DNA from: an uncultured Sutterella sp.
GTDB lineage: Bacteria > Pseudomonadota > Gammaproteobacteria > Burkholderiales > Burkholderiaceae_F
Reading direction: 5' to 3'
DNA: 64,000 nucleotides
Assembly (NCBI GenBank): GCA_905197905.1
Contig: CAJKAP010000012.1
Span: 6,563-70,562, forward strand
Every line of letters starts with the position of its first letter. Positions within the stretch are counted from its first letter, which is position 1. Below are positions 9,115 to 17,637 of the stretch, one piece after another. The notes under the pieces are model-generated. The model was not told where the DNA came from. It did not search any database and worked only from the letters and a program-made list of their open reading frames with translations. Both the position numbers and the translations under genes were made by a program.

Positions 9115-10346
9115 TGACGCGTCGTGTTGTTGTAACGGGTTTAGGAACGGTCACCGCTCTGGGCGAAAGCTGGGAAGAAAACCGTGCGGGACTGCTTGCT
9201 CGCAAAAATGCAGTAGCTCAGATGCCTGAATGGGATATTTTCTCTGGACTCAATACTAAACTTGCAGCCCCTATCAAGAATTTCACACTCCCCGAGCACT
9301 ATACGCGTAAACGCATTCGCTCAATGGGACGTGTCTCCCTTCTCTCCACGCGTGCAACTGAATACGCTATTGAGTCCGCAGGGCTTCTTGAAAATGAATT
9401 CTTAAAGAGTGGGCGCGTTGGGATTGCTTATGGCTCTTGCACGGGAAGCACCGCTGCTGTCTGTGACTTTGCCGATATGTTGGTAAATCACAGCACGCAC
9501 AAAATTACGGCAACAAGCTACGTGCAAATGATGCCACACACCACTGCTGTCAATACCGGGCTTTTCTTTGGCCTAACGGGACGTGTGATCCCAACGAGCT
9601 CCGCCTGTACCTCTGGCTCTCAAGCAATTGGCTACGCTTACGAAGCGATTCGTTTTGGGCTCCAAGACGCCATGATCGCAGGTGGCGCAGAAGAACTTTG
9701 TCCTTCTGAAGTGGCGGTTTTCGATACCCTTTTTGCCACGAGTACGTTAACCGACACGCCTTCTGTCACGCCAAAACCTTTTGACCGTACGCGTGATGGT
9801 CTTGTAATTGGGGAAGGGGCAGGCTCTCTGGTGCTTGAAGAACTTGAACACGCCAAGGCGCGTGGCGCAAAGATTTACGCAGAAATTGTGGGATTTGCCA
9901 CGAACTGTGATGCTACTCACATTACGCAGCCCAACCGCGTCACGATTCAGCGTTGTATTGAAGACGCGTTGCGTATGGCAGAACTCTCCCCAGCAGATAT
10001 CGGCTACATTAGCGCGCACGGTACTGCAACGGGCCGCGGTGACGTAGCGGAATCGCAAGCAACGGCAGCTGTCTTTGGGAATAAGACCCCTATTTCGTCA
10101 ATCAAAAGTTTCTTGGGACACACGCTTGGTGCTTGTGGAGCGATTGAGGCCATCTACGCCATTCAAATGATGCGTGAAGGTTGGTTTAGTCCTACGATTA
10201 ACCTCTCTGAGCCTGATCCCGAATGTGGCAACCTCGACTACATCATGGGTGAAGAACGACAGATTGAAACGGACTACGTGATGAGCAACAATTTTGCCTT
10301 CGGCGGTATTAACACTTCGCTCATCTTTAAGCGTTGGCAAGACTAA
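9114..10346 (+). CDS. apeR: ApeR-like 3-oxoacyl-ACP synthase
   Basis: A 410-residue ketosynthase of the FabF family with Cys165 in SSACTSGS, His in SAHGTATGRGD and His in LGHTLGACG. Start overlaps the apeQ stop by one base (TAATG). It is the last gene of the cluster, followed by a strong terminator. In characterised aryl polyene systems ApeR and ApeO act at different condensation steps; which does starter condensation here cannot be decided by eye. Confidence 0.85.
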   Translation: MTRRVVVTGLGTVTALGESWEENRAGLLARKNAVAQMPEWDIFSGLNTKLAAPIKNFTLPEHYTRKRIRSMGRVSLLSTRATEYAIESAGLLENEFLKSGRVGIAYGSCTGSTAAVCDFADMLVNHSTHKITATSYVQMMPHTTAVNTGLFFGLTGRVIPTSSACTSGSQAIGYAYEAIRFGLQDAMIAGGAEELCPSEVAVFDTLFATSTLTDTPSVTPKPFDRTRDGLVIGEGAGSLVLEELEHAKARGAKIYAEIVGFATNCDATHITQPNRVTIQRCIEDALRMAELSPADIGYISAHGTATGRGDVAESQATAAVFGNKTPISSIKSFLGHTLGACGAIEAIYAIQMMREGWFSPTINLSEPDPECGNLDYIMGEERQIETDYVMSNNFAFGGINTSLIFKRWQD

Positions 10347-10365
10347 ACGCCTCTCCCCATACGCA

Positions 10366-10410
10366 AAAATGCAGTTCAGTGGTTAATTCCTGAACTGCGT
10401 TTTGTTTTAA
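10366..10410. terminator. Bidirectional intrinsic terminator between apeR and norB
   Basis: GCAGTTCAG (10371-10379) pairs with CTGAACTGC (10390-10398). It is followed on the plus strand by GTTTTGTTTT and on the minus strand by ATTTTTG, so it can stop both converging genes. A second GC-rich hairpin at 10420-10442 (GCCCTTC with GAAGGGC) lies on the norB side. Confidence 0.8.
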
Positions 10411-10459
10411 GAGCTACTCGCCCTTCCCTCTTTAGAGAAGGGCTCTCTCTTTTGCTACG

Positions 10460-12697
10460 TTATTCACGCGGGCTGAAGATCAGCTTGAAGGCTTGGATCA
10501 CCACCATGAAGGCACCCACGATGAAGACCGTATCGCCCAAGATGCGGAGCCAGCGCAAGTTCACAAGAGCCAAACTCTGCATGACTTCTTCGCTACGAGC
10601 GTACCAGAGACCTTCAGAGATACTGGCAGAAGCCTGGATGATACCGATCGGCAAGAGGCTCGTCACGATCATCAGCACTAAGCCCACATTCAAGAGCCAG
10701 AAGCCAGGAGCCATCAACATCGGAGAGTACTCTGCTTTTGGCTTCAAGTAGTTCGTCACCAAGAAGATGAAGCCTAAGGCCAAGAAGCCGTACACACCGA
10801 AGAGAGCGGAGTGGGAGTGCACTGCCGTCGTGTTCAAGCCCTGGAGGTAGAAGAGCGAGATCGGCGGGTTGATCAAGAAGCCGAAGACCCCAGCGCCCAA
10901 CATGTTCCAGAAGGCCACAGCGACGAAGCACATCACCGGCCAGCGCAAGCGTTTTGCCCACGGAGCGGCATGCTGATAAGACCAATGTTCATAGGCTTCG
11001 TAGCCCAAGAGCACGAGCGGCACCACTTCCAAGGCGGAGAACACAGCGCCCATACCCATACCAACAGAGGTCACACCAGAGAAGTAAAGGTGGTGCATCG
11101 TGCCTGGCACGCCGCCGATCAAGAAGATCGAGGCAGCAGCCAAGGTGCTCACCGTGGCCGTGCGCAAGCGCACGAGACCGAGGTTGTAGAACACAAAGGC
11201 AATGGCAGCCGTAGCAAACACTTCAAAGAAGCCTTCCACCCAGAGGTGAACCACCCACCAGCGCCAGTATTCCATGACGGTAAGAGAGGTATGTTCGCCG
11301 TAGAAGAGACCCGGACCATAGAAGAGACCCACACCCACCATGGAGGCAATGAAGATCGCCAAGAGGTTACGGTCAGAATCTTTGTTCTTCAAAGCGTTCA
11401 CGGTGCAGCGAAGCATCAAGAAGAGCCAGAGCAAGAGGCCCACAAAGAGCATCAACTGCCAGAAGCGACCAATATCCAAGAATTCGTAGCCCTGATGACC
11501 GAACCAGAAGTTCAAGTGCTTCGGCAAGGTCTGAGCGATAGCAACATAGTTACCTGCAAAGGAGCCGCCCGCCACAATCAAGAGTGCTACAAAGAGAAGG
11601 TTCACGCCAAAGCGTTGGAACTTCGGATCTTTGCCGCCGTTAATGATCGGGGCTAAGAAGAGACCAGCCGTCAAGAAGCCAGTAGCAATCCAGAAGATAG
11701 CGGACTGAATATGCCAGGTACGGGCCAAGGAGTACGGGAAGAACTCTGAGGTATCGATACCGTAGAAGCCACCCCCTTCAATCGTGTAGTGAGCGACAAA
11801 GCCACCCAACATCACCTGCACTAAGAAGAGTACACCCGTCAAGGCAACATACTTCCAGAGCGCTTTCTGGCTTGGCGTCAAAGACAACCGAGAGAGCGGA
11901 TCCGCAGACGGCACCTTCACCTCATCGTGACCCTTCTGCCAGCTGTAGCCCCAGATCATGAGACCAATACCGAAGAGAAGCACCACAATAGAGACCACAG
12001 ACCAAATCACGTTTTCCGTCGTCGGCACATTTTCGATCAACGGTTCATGCGGCCAGTTGTTCGTGTAGGTGGCATCCGTATCCGGGCGGTTCGTCGAAGA
12101 AGCCCAAGCCGTCCAGAAGAAGAAAGCGGTCATATCCTGACGATCAGATTCACCAGCCAAAGTGTTGGCCTTCATGGCGAAGTGTTCACGCGTCGTTGCA
12201 AAAGCAGGATCGTCACCGTAGAGCGCTACATAGTATTTCGCCGTTTCTTTGATGGCTTTAGCGCGCGTGTCAGAGACCGTTACGCGATCATTCGCGTCGG
12301 GCTTACCGCCTTCGTTATATTCCGCCTTCATAGCGGCACGAAGCGCAGCCTGATTTTCGATCGTGAGTTTGTCGTAAGTCGTCCCAAAGCGTTCCTGAGC
12401 GGTCAAATCGAGCCAAGCGCTCAATTCACGGTGCAACCAATCGGCCGTCCAGTCTGGGGCCTGATAAGCACCGTGGCCCAAGATGGAACCCACTTCCATA
12501 CCGCCAGTCGACTGCCAAGCCGTCTGACCATGGAGAATATTGTCTTTGGTGAAAAGCACTTCACCCGAAGAGGTTTGCACAACGCTCGGGAAAGGTGGTG
12601 CATGACGATAAACCTCACGCCCGGCAAAGCCCAAGAGCGTGAAGGCCACAACGAGTACTGCAATGAGCAAGTACCATAGCTTTTTATATTGACCCAT
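10460..12697 (-). CDS. norB: Quinol-dependent nitric oxide reductase (qNor)
   Basis: A 745-residue single-subunit nitric oxide reductase. The length is that of qNor: an N-terminal membrane anchor and periplasmic cytochrome c-like domain without haem motif (ILHGQTAWQSTGGMEVGSILGHGAYQAPDWTADWLHREL), then the twelve-helix NorB core with WRWWVVHLWVEGFFEVFA and MHHLYFSG carrying haem and non-haem iron ligands. It reduces NO to N2O with electrons from quinol in the inner membrane. No denitrification genes are nearby, so detoxification of NO is the likely role. It is monocistronic, and a palindrome resembling an NsrR operator lies about 80 bases upstream. Confidence 0.93.
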   Translation of the reverse strand: MGQYKKLWYLLIAVLVVAFTLLGFAGREVYRHAPPFPSVVQTSSGEVLFTKDNILHGQTAWQSTGGMEVGSILGHGAYQAPDWTADWLHRELSAWLDLTAQERFGTTYDKLTIENQAALRAAMKAEYNEGGKPDANDRVTVSDTRAKAIKETAKYYVALYGDDPAFATTREHFAMKANTLAGESDRQDMTAFFFWTAWASSTNRPDTDATYTNNWPHEPLIENVPTTENVIWSVVSIVVLLFGIGLMIWGYSWQKGHDEVKVPSADPLSRLSLTPSQKALWKYVALTGVLFLVQVMLGGFVAHYTIEGGGFYGIDTSEFFPYSLARTWHIQSAIFWIATGFLTAGLFLAPIINGGKDPKFQRFGVNLLFVALLIVAGGSFAGNYVAIAQTLPKHLNFWFGHQGYEFLDIGRFWQLMLFVGLLLWLFLMLRCTVNALKNKDSDRNLLAIFIASMVGVGLFYGPGLFYGEHTSLTVMEYWRWWVVHLWVEGFFEVFATAAIAFVFYNLGLVRLRTATVSTLAAASIFLIGGVPGTMHHLYFSGVTSVGMGMGAVFSALEVVPLVLLGYEAYEHWSYQHAAPWAKRLRWPVMCFVAVAFWNMLGAGVFGFLINPPISLFYLQGLNTTAVHSHSALFGVYGFLALGFIFLVTNYLKPKAEYSPMLMAPGFWLLNVGLVLMIVTSLLPIGIIQASASISEGLWYARSEEVMQSLALVNLRWLRILGDTVFIVGAFMVVIQAFKLIFSPRE

Positions 12698-12776
12698 AAG
12701 GATTCTCGCTTTTTTCTTTATGAAGTTGAGACGTATCTTGAGGTGCGCTTCCTACCTCAAAACAAAGGGATTTTTA

Positions 12777-12801
12777 AATGTTGTATTTCAAATACAACTT
12801 T
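12777..12801 (-). promoter_or_regulatory. NsrR-like operator upstream of norB
   Basis: GTTGTATTTCAAATACAAC at 12780-12798 is a perfect palindrome around C12789. Its layout (TGTATTT, one centre base, AAATACA) fits the 11-1-11 consensus of the nitric-oxide sensing repressor NsrR. It sits 80-105 bases before the norB start, where it would overlap the promoter. The site is directly visible; naming NsrR is inference, and no nsrR gene is in the window. Confidence 0.6.
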
Positions 12802-12834
12802 TATGTTCCTCATCGTATCGAATCGTTACGCCTC

Positions 12835-12910
12835 GCACATCTCCCTTTTGGGAGGGGTTAGCAGAACCCTCTCCACGGAGATAACTCTGCGGTATTAGTC
12901 CCTCTGAGAG
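12835..12910. other. Competing hairpins between norB and the permease gene
   Basis: CTCCCTTTTGGGAG forms a short hairpin whose right arm is also needed by a second, longer one: GGAGGGGTT pairs with AACCCTCTCC a few bases on, with one bulge. The two are mutually exclusive. No U-tract follows, and I do not recognise a known riboswitch. It lies in the ~650-base spacer between divergent genes, most of which (12960-13200) is very AT-rich. Confidence 0.3.
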
Positions 12911-13347
12911 AGGCTTCTTCACCCTAACAGTCCTACGTAAAAACTAAGGAAATAACTTATTCTCACTACTCGCACAGTTGAGTTAAAAAGTTTCGACTTT
13001 ATCTAAAAAGAGAAACCCGACAAAAATGCTCAACTTTTTTATTAGCTAAAAACTATAAATTTATAAAAATCAATAGTTAATTAATTTCTTTCTTTCTCTC
13101 CTCTTTTCCCTCTCGCTTTCCCTAACTTTCCTTTTGTAGTACGCAAAAACTGGCATACTTCTTCCTGCATTAACGAATTTTTTGCAAAAACGACCTTTCT
13201 ACTCGTTTTTCCCTAGGGCTTAAGCCCCACAAGGAAAGCGCAGAATCAATAAGACCAAACTCTCTTAGCGTTTTTCTTTTTTTTGTGCCTACAATCGAAG
13301 AAGAGGTCACTCCCCCAACCCCTCATTTTTTCCCTCGGAGAAGCCCC

Positions 13348-14553
13348 ATGTATAACTTTTTAGCCGCTTTCGTGATTTGCGGCATTGTGATTCTGTTTGG
13401 CGACTTTATTTCGCGTATCACAAAGGCCTGGATCCCCTCAGTTTTTGCCTCAGCCGTGTTGATTTTGCTCGGCTACTGGACCGTGATTCCTGCGAGTCTT
13501 GTGAAAGACTCCTTCTTGATTCCCTTTGGGGCAACGCTTGGTATCTTCTTGCTTATTACCCACTTGGGGACCATTATTAGCGTGAAGCAGTTGATGGCTC
13601 AGTGGCGTGCCGCCTTGATCTGTCTCTCTGGATTGGCTGGCATGGTAGTGCTTTGCTACTTTGTGGCACCATTTTTTATGGATCGCGCCCTTGTGATCGC
13701 CGGTCTCCCGCCGCTCACGGGCGGTATCGTGGCCGCGACGATGATGCAAACGGCCGCTACGAAGGCTGGTTTAACCGTTGCTGCTGTGTTTGCTATTGCC
13801 ATGTACTGCGTGCAAGGTTTCGCTGGTTACCCACTTACGGCTATCTGCTTAAAGCGTGAAGGCGCTCGTCTTCTGGAAGGCTACCGCAAAGGTGAATTGA
13901 CGCTTTCTGAAGAAGATATGGACGCTGTGCATAGTGCCACTAAATTGGGGGCAGGACAGGTTGAAGCTTCGACGGTTCGTCTGCCTTTACAGCTTCCCGA
14001 ATCGTGGAACTCTCCCACGATGGTGCTGACGAAGTTGGGCGTAGTGGCTTGGCTCGCACTTGAAATTGCCCCTTATACCAAGATTTCCGCTGCGATTTGG
14101 GCTCTGCTCTTAGGTATTATTTTCTGCCGCTTGGGCTTCTTGGATCGTAACTCTCTGGTGAAAGCGAATTCCGCTGGCATCATGATGTTCGCCTTGACGA
14201 TGTACATCTTCGACGGCTTAAAGGATTGCACTCCCGAGATGCTCGGTTCTATTATCGGACCTATGATTACGTTGATTGTGATCGGTCTCGTCGGGATGTT
14301 CTTTGTGGCCTACTTCGTGGCCAAAGCCTTGAAGGTGAGCGTGCCACTTGCTTTTGCAAACTGTTTGACCGCCCTTTACGGTTATCCGTTTGACCAGATC
14401 ATCACGATTCAGACGTGTGATGCTCTCACTAAAGATCCTCAGGAACATGCCTTCTTGATGAGCCGCATGTTCCCCGCAATGATTGTGAGCGGGTTCGTCA
14501 CGGTGACGATTACCTCGGTGATCATTGCAGGTATTTTTGTCAATATGCTCTAA
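13348..14553 (+). CDS. Polytopic membrane permease, unknown substrate
   Basis: A 401-residue, very hydrophobic protein with about eleven membrane segments. Glycine-rich re-entrant-like stretches (LPPLTGGIVAATMMQTAATKAGL) and the overall look recall sodium:carboxylate carriers such as the glutamate symporter fold, but I cannot name the family. Start ATG 13348 has CGGAG upstream; a GTG at 13285 would add 21 non-membrane residues and is less likely. It is followed 35 bases later by an M20 amidohydrolase, so a role in uptake of an N-acyl or peptide-like substrate for that enzyme is a reasonable inference. Confidence 0.6.
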   Translation: MYNFLAAFVICGIVILFGDFISRITKAWIPSVFASAVLILLGYWTVIPASLVKDSFLIPFGATLGIFLLITHLGTIISVKQLMAQWRAALICLSGLAGMVVLCYFVAPFFMDRALVIAGLPPLTGGIVAATMMQTAATKAGLTVAAVFAIAMYCVQGFAGYPLTAICLKREGARLLEGYRKGELTLSEEDMDAVHSATKLGAGQVEASTVRLPLQLPESWNSPTMVLTKLGVVAWLALEIAPYTKISAAIWALLLGIIFCRLGFLDRNSLVKANSAGIMMFALTMYIFDGLKDCTPEMLGSIIGPMITLIVIGLVGMFFVAYFVAKALKVSVPLAFANCLTALYGYPFDQIITIQTCDALTKDPQEHAFLMSRMFPAMIVSGFVTVTITSVIIAGIFVNML

Positions 14554-14588
14554 AAAGAAGTTAGAGCGCTTTTTGTGGACATTGAAAA

Positions 14589-15764
14589 ATGGCGAATTTA
14601 CAAGAACTTATGGCTAAATATGGCGACTATCAGGTGAAGATGCGCCGCCACTTCCACCAACATCCAGAAATCAGCTGCCACGAATACGAAACGAGTAAGC
14701 GTGTGCAGGAAGAATTAACGGCTGCTGGCATTCCCTGGAAGCAAATTGGCCTAGAAACTGGTGTTGTCGCCGAAATTAAAGGTAACCATCCTGGCAAAAC
14801 TTTCATGCTCCGTGGCGACATGGACGCGCTTGAAGTGCTCGAAAAAACGGGCTGCGACTTTGCTAGCCAAAATGAAGGCGTGATGCACGCTTGCGGTCAC
14901 GACTGTCACACATCGATGTTGCTCACGGCAGCGCTGATGTTGAACGAGATGAAAGATCAGATTCACGGTACCGTGCGTCTTTTCTTCCAGCCGGCCGAAG
15001 AATGCGCCAAGGGCGCTAAGGCCATGATCGCAGGTGGCGCATTGGACGGCGTTGACGCTTGCTTTGGGATGCACGTTTGGAGTGATATTCCCGCTGGGAA
15101 AGTTTCTCTCGAAGTGGGCCCTCGTATGGCCTCTGGTGACCTCTTCAAGATCCACGTCAAAGCCAAGGGTGGTCACGGCGCACAACCCCACCTTTGCGTG
15201 GACGCTGTTGTGGTCGGCGCTGCCATTGTGCAGAACTTGCAGACGATTGTGAGTCGCGAAACGCCACCAACTGAAACTGCCGTGGTCTCCGTGGGGATCT
15301 TTAACGCAGGTACGCGCTTTAATGTGATTGCAGGCACCGCTTACTTGGAAGGCACGACTCGCTGCTTTAATCCTGAAATTCGCGCGAAGTTCCCGGAACA
15401 GATCACGCGTATTGCTTCGGAAACGGCAAAGACCTTTGGGGCTGAAGCCGAAGTGGAATATCTCCCACAAGTACCGCCAACGATTAACGACGCTCGTATC
15501 AACGGCATTGCGCTTGAAGCTGCCGAGTCCATTTTTGGCAAGGATTGCGAAGCGGGTTACGGTTGCACCATGGGTGGCGAAGACTTCGCCTACTTCACGG
15601 AACGCGTTCCTGGCGCTATGGCCTTCTTGGGCGTTCGTAATGAAGCGCTTGATGCGGTCTACCCACAGCACTCTAACTTCTACAAAGTAGACGAAAGCGT
15701 GCTCATTAAGGGTGCTGCGCTTTATGTGCAGACGGCACTTAACTTCTTAAACGCCGAAAAATAA
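14589..15764 (+). CDS. M20 family amidohydrolase/aminoacylase
   Basis: A 391-residue M20D-type metallohydrolase. Visible metal and catalytic motifs: HFHQHPEISCHEYET at the N terminus, LRGDMDALEV, HACGHDCHTSM, QPAEECAKGAKAMI with the Glu pair, and a C-terminal GGEDFAYFTE. Such enzymes deacylate N-acyl amino acids or indole/hippurate-type conjugates to free amino acid plus carboxylate. The protein is cytoplasmic (no signal) and forms an operon with the preceding permease; the transcript ends at a clear terminator. Confidence 0.85.
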   Translation: MANLQELMAKYGDYQVKMRRHFHQHPEISCHEYETSKRVQEELTAAGIPWKQIGLETGVVAEIKGNHPGKTFMLRGDMDALEVLEKTGCDFASQNEGVMHACGHDCHTSMLLTAALMLNEMKDQIHGTVRLFFQPAEECAKGAKAMIAGGALDGVDACFGMHVWSDIPAGKVSLEVGPRMASGDLFKIHVKAKGGHGAQPHLCVDAVVVGAAIVQNLQTIVSRETPPTETAVVSVGIFNAGTRFNVIAGTAYLEGTTRCFNPEIRAKFPEQITRIASETAKTFGAEAEVEYLPQVPPTINDARINGIALEAAESIFGKDCEAGYGCTMGGEDFAYFTERVPGAMAFLGVRNEALDAVYPQHSNFYKVDESVLIKGAALYVQTALNFLNAEK

Positions 15765-15791
15765 TCTTTCGCGCTTAAGCTAACCCACACT

Positions 15792-15835
15792 AGCCTCTTG
15801 AGAAAAATTTCTTTCCCAAGAGGCTTTCCTTTTTG
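15792..15835 (+). terminator. Intrinsic terminator after the M20 gene
   Basis: AGCCTCTTG (15792-15800) pairs with CAAGAGGCT (15817-15825), followed by TTCCTTTTTG. Confidence 0.85.
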
Positions 15836-15911
15836 TAACCCTCGTCATTACAATTGCTCACGTCCTTTTCTCTCCCCTTCCGTTAACATGCTAATAACAA
15901 ATGAAATTCCT

Positions 15912-15951
15912 AATGCGCGCTTCATAAACCGACTAGTTTGAGCGCGTCTTT
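15912..15951 (+). promoter_or_regulatory. Hairpin just before the mdaB ribosome site
   Basis: CGCGCT (15916-15921) pairs with AGCGCG (15941-15946), with an inner AAAC/GTTT extension, and is followed by TCTTTTTG directly before the ribosome site GGAG. The shape is that of a small terminator or attenuator in the mdaB leader. Only the pairing is seen; function is inference. Confidence 0.4.
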
Positions 15952-15966
15952 TTGCTGGAGAAAGGT

Positions 15967-16560
15967 ATGTCCGAGATTAAACCACTTAATATTTTGATCG
16001 TTGATGCTGGCTGCAAATTCCATGGAGGCGGCAGTACGCTTAATCACGCGCTCTCACAGCGCGCTGCCGAGCTCTTAAAGGGCTTTGGCCACAAAGTAAC
16101 CGTAACTGAAGTTGATCGCGACTTTGACCCTGATGAAGAAGCGGCTAAGTTTGCCCAAGCTGACAGCATCATCGTACAGTTCCCTGGCTGGTGGATGAGC
16201 TATCCGTGGCAATTGAAGCGCTACATTGATGAAGTCTTTATGCGCCCCGCGATTAATCCTAACGATGGTCGTAGCCGCCATGATCACACGAGACTCTACG
16301 GCACAGGTGGCACGCTCACAGGCAAAACCTACATGTTGAGCACGACGTGGAACGCCCCAATTGATGCTTTCACAGAACCCTTGCAGTTCTTTGAAGGTCG
16401 AGGCATTGATGGCGTGCTCTTCCCAGTGCACAAAGCCTTCCAATTTATCGGAATGCGCCCCACCACGTCCTTCATCATTAATGATGTCTTCAAGCATCCA
16501 ACGCTTACCGACGACTTTAAGCGTTTTGATGAGCATCTCACCCGCTTCTATGGTGCTTAA
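15967..16560 (+). CDS. mdaB: MdaB-like NAD(P)H:quinone reductase
   Basis: A 197-residue flavodoxin-fold protein of the modulator-of-drug-activity B type. Seen: N-terminal ILIVDAG, SIIVQFPGWWMSYPWQLKRYIDEVFM around the FAD/quinone site, and LSTTWNAP. MdaB reduces quinones by two electrons and protects against oxidative or quinone stress. ATG 15967 is preceded by GGAGAAAGG; the in-frame TTG at 15952 overlaps that site and is not the start. It is a single gene with its own terminator. Confidence 0.85.
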   Translation: MSEIKPLNILIVDAGCKFHGGGSTLNHALSQRAAELLKGFGHKVTVTEVDRDFDPDEEAAKFAQADSIIVQFPGWWMSYPWQLKRYIDEVFMRPAINPNDGRSRHDHTRLYGTGGTLTGKTYMLSTTWNAPIDAFTEPLQFFEGRGIDGVLFPVHKAFQFIGMRPTTSFIINDVFKHPTLTDDFKRFDEHLTRFYGA

Positions 16561-16583
16561 TTAGAGATTATTTTTTCTCGCCT

Positions 16584-16626
16584 CTACGCCTTTGATTTTC
16601 AAAATCAGAGGCGTTTTTTTCTATTT
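16584..16626 (+). terminator. Intrinsic terminator after mdaB
   Basis: ACGCCTTTGATTTT pairs with AAAATCAGAGGCGT (one G-T pair), followed by seven T residues. Confidence 0.9.
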
Positions 16627-16812
16627 AATGTCAAAAATATTGAGAAAAAGCATAATTTTATTGATGAAAATCACTAGATCAACGCAAAATCTACTTTAAG
16701 TCTGCTAGAGTAAAAAGATGGGAGGAAAAAACGTTTGTGCGCTCTCTCACGCAAACTGTGACCCTCATCATTTTTTCTCCCCAGTCTGTCGTTTGTGTTT
16801 TTACTTTGTATT

Positions 16813-17511
16813 ATGCCTGTCGTTAATCCCGAAACAGTCGTTTCTACTAAGTCTCCTGACACCCCGACTAAAAAGAAAAAACGAGGTCGTCATCCTAAAG
16901 GAGATAAAGCATTTGAATTTACGCTTCAAGTGCGCCTTTCTGATGAACAGCACAAAACCTATCAAAACTTGGGAGGTTATGAATGGTTGCGTCATGTGCT
17001 AAACGTTGCTGCTCAAACTCCAGAAGAAGTGAGCCTTGAGCGCGAAGACGAACCTCTCTTTATTCGTGCCCTCCCCTCGACCCAAACGCCTATGACCATT
17101 CCAGAAGTGGCCATTCAAGCGTTGGGCTCTGACAAGAAAGCAAAACGCGGTAGTGCCCTAAAAGCCGCTGGCGCCGAATTCGATCCTGTTTCTCTCTTAA
17201 CCCCCAGCCCAGAGCGCTCCTTTTTCTACCAAATGCCTGATGATCGACTCCTTGACCTTGGGATTGCTAAGGGTGATATGTTGGTCGTGAAGCAGGGACT
17301 TCGTCCTCGCACAGGAGATATTGTGCTCATGGTCGATATTGATGCCACGAAACCCACTTTCCACGTCGGGAAACTTCTCATCAAAGAGGGAGAGCATTTC
17401 CTTTGCTCAGAAAATGCAAAAAATCCCTCGCCCACCCTTCTTTTTTCGGACTTTCAAAAGTGTCTCTTTGGGGTGGTCGTGAGCTCGGTGAAGCACTTCC
17501 GCAAGTTCTAA
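16813..17511 (+). CDS. S24/UmuD-like protein lacking the catalytic dyad, with AT-hook-like N terminus
   Basis: A 232-residue protein. Residues ~20-31 are strongly basic (KKKKRGRHPKGD), like an AT-hook; ~36-62 may be a small ribbon-helix-type segment. Residues ~136-230 align by eye with the LexA/UmuD S24 protease fold: MPDDRLLDLGIAKGDMLVV against UmuD GDSMIDGGISDGDLLIV, then TGDIVLM and FHVGKLL. At the catalytic positions Ser is replaced by Arg145 and Lys by Gly186, so self-cleavage looks impossible. It could be a non-cleavable regulator or sensor. The start is uncertain: ATG 16813 has no good ribosome site and may be leaderless; GTG 16795 is an alternative. Confidence 0.65.
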   Translation: MPVVNPETVVSTKSPDTPTKKKKRGRHPKGDKAFEFTLQVRLSDEQHKTYQNLGGYEWLRHVLNVAAQTPEEVSLEREDEPLFIRALPSTQTPMTIPEVAIQALGSDKKAKRGSALKAAGAEFDPVSLLTPSPERSFFYQMPDDRLLDLGIAKGDMLVVKQGLRPRTGDIVLMVDIDATKPTFHVGKLLIKEGEHFLCSENAKNPSPTLLFSDFQKCLFGVVVSSVKHFRKF

Positions 17512-17526
17512 TTTTTCTTTAGAGCG

Positions 17527-17570
17527 CAAAAAAACGCGAACACTCCGATAAAAGAGGTTCGCGTTTTTGC
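17527..17570. terminator. Intrinsic terminator after the S24-like gene
   Basis: A 12-base stem (AAAAACGCGAAC with GTTCGCGTTTTT) usable on both strands. A further hairpin at 17588-17611 (GGCAAGGTGTT with AACACCCTGCC, one mismatch) lies just behind the stop of the converging reductase gene. Confidence 0.85.
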
Positions 17571-17637
17571 TTTTCTAGCACTACGTGGGGCAAGGTGTTG
17601 AACACCCTGCCCTTTGCGTTACTAGTCGATGCCCAAA

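Noticed and set aside
10811..11656. A 281-codon open frame, His- and Glu-rich, opposite norB.
   Set aside because: Antisense to the membrane core of the NO reductase; the odd composition reflects complementing hydrophobic codons.
14751..15671. A 306-codon open frame opposite the M20 amidohydrolase.
   Set aside because: Shadow of the M20 gene; no motif or start signal.
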